Position numbers and translations under genes: made by a program. The notes under the pieces were generated by a model. That model searched no databases and had not been told where the DNA came from. It saw only the letters and a program-made list of their open reading frames with translations. From NCBI GenBank assembly GCA_947650365.1, contig OX393554.1:34180204-34244203 (forward strand): 64,000 bases of DNA. Direction: 5' to 3'. Each line of letters starts with the position of its first letter. The first letter of the stretch is position 1. The DNA is from Chamaelirium japonicum (taxonomy: Eukaryota > Streptophyta > Magnoliopsida > Liliales > Melanthiaceae). This document shows positions 63,190-64,000 of this stretch, piece by piece.

Positions 63190-63416
63190 GAGTTGTGAGC
63201 TGCCGGTTTAGAAAGTGAGTTGCGCTCACTTTGACCTCCCTAGAAGTTTTAGAATTTGATAAAATTTGGGGTGAGGGTGTTGTCTAAGATAAGATGATCA
63301 TCCTCACCCATTTTTATCAAATGCAAAAACTTCTAGGACCATCAAATGGTCAAAGCAAAATCTGTCATCCGCAGTCACCGGCCGTTAACATATGCAAATT
63401 TTGCTTCGACCATTTG
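63187..63416. mobile_element. AGCTGC-family element, left half only
   Basis: It matches the left half and centre of the element at 56403-56796 (TGAGCTGCCGG, GATGATCATCCTCACC, TTTTGCTTCGACCATTTG). It is cut at 63416, where an LTR-like TGTAACATCCC begins. Confidence 0.7.
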
Positions 63417-64000
63417 TGTAACATCCCAAAAATATTCATGATTTAATATTATATAATAAAAAATTTTTGGTACAAATTTCAAAATAAAAATTGGACTGTG
63501 CCATTATATCCGGCTCGTTGAAATGATAAAAAATTATATACAAAATTTTACGTTTTGAACACGTTTAGAATATTTAAAAAAATTAAAGAAAAATGACCAA
63601 GGTAAGGTTTTGAACTAGGGACCTATCAGAAAAATCTTAACTCCTTCCCCTCAAACCAGAAAACCCTTAAAACTTTTCATTCTATACTTCAGAAAAATAA
63701 ATATTTATAGTGGGGGAGGAGAAGACCAAAAAACAGCTAACCGTAGACCCTTGGTTTCTGATTGGACGAAAACGGTCAGAAGAGAGAAGACTCGGTTGAA
63801 GCAATAAATAAAATAATGGACCGCTTTGCAGTTAAGACCTTAGACCTTTGATATTCCAGAAAAAGGCCTGTAAAAACCCCCTTAGACCCAGGGTTCTGCA
63901 CTCAAGCCCCCAGCCTCGAAACCCATGCCCAGCCCCTCTGCAGCCCAACCACCTCCGCCGCTGGCCGCCGCCACCGACCGCCACCGACCACCCTCGACCG
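63417..64000. mobile_element. Possible start of an LTR, running off the window
   Basis: TGTAACATCCCAAAAATATTC begins abruptly inside a palindromic element, as an inserted LTR would. The sequence becomes GC-rich (CCGCCGCTGGCCGCC) at the window end. No primer site is reached, so this is tentative. Confidence 0.35.

Overview
The window is nuclear DNA of a flowering plant. It has GT-AG spliced genes with long introns, two recognisable plant housekeeping genes (SUMO and the oligosaccharyltransferase subunit ribophorin II), Cassandra elements carrying 5S-rRNA-like sequence, and many hAT-type, PIF/Harbinger, LINE and LTR transposon remains. The species cannot be read from this; the very long, transposon-filled introns suggest a large, repeat-rich angiosperm genome.

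Layout. 1-4640: transposon-derived sequence, probably including part of the first intron of SUMO. 4641-4983 (+): last two coding exons of a SUMO gene. Its first coding exon is not visible and is probably left of the window. 7056-38969 (-): ribophorin II (RPN2/HAPLESS6 family), 18 exons resolved to the base. Together they encode 642 residues from the conserved LEETYEAL segment to the stop codon, spread over about 32 kb. The introns hold hAT-like elements, a Cassandra element, an LTR retrotransposon 5' end, a LINE fragment and a recent 827-bp tandem duplication. 38970-46097: a transposon-rich gap with an unidentified, broken coding fragment. 46098-46545 (-): three exons encoding a signal peptide and the start of a different secreted or membrane protein. 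Their splice phase matches the RPN2 exons, and RPN2's own first exon was not found, so a chimeric 5' end is possible.

46.7-53.9 kb: a GC-rich promoter-side region, two further Cassandra copies and a decayed PIF/Harbinger element. 53.9-63.2 kb: a dense block of at least six palindromic or long-TIR elements, each lying within or against (TA)n, (CT)n or (AG)n microsatellites. The last 0.6 kb looks like the start of an LTR.

Function. SUMO (protein conjugation) and RPN2 (N-glycosylation in the ER) are unrelated housekeeping genes that converge tail to tail, with about 2 kb between their stop codons. The rest is transposon sediment. The most interesting points are the possible gene fusion at RPN2, the microsatellite-embedded palindromic elements, and a set of hAT-like families that each carry their own subterminal motif array.
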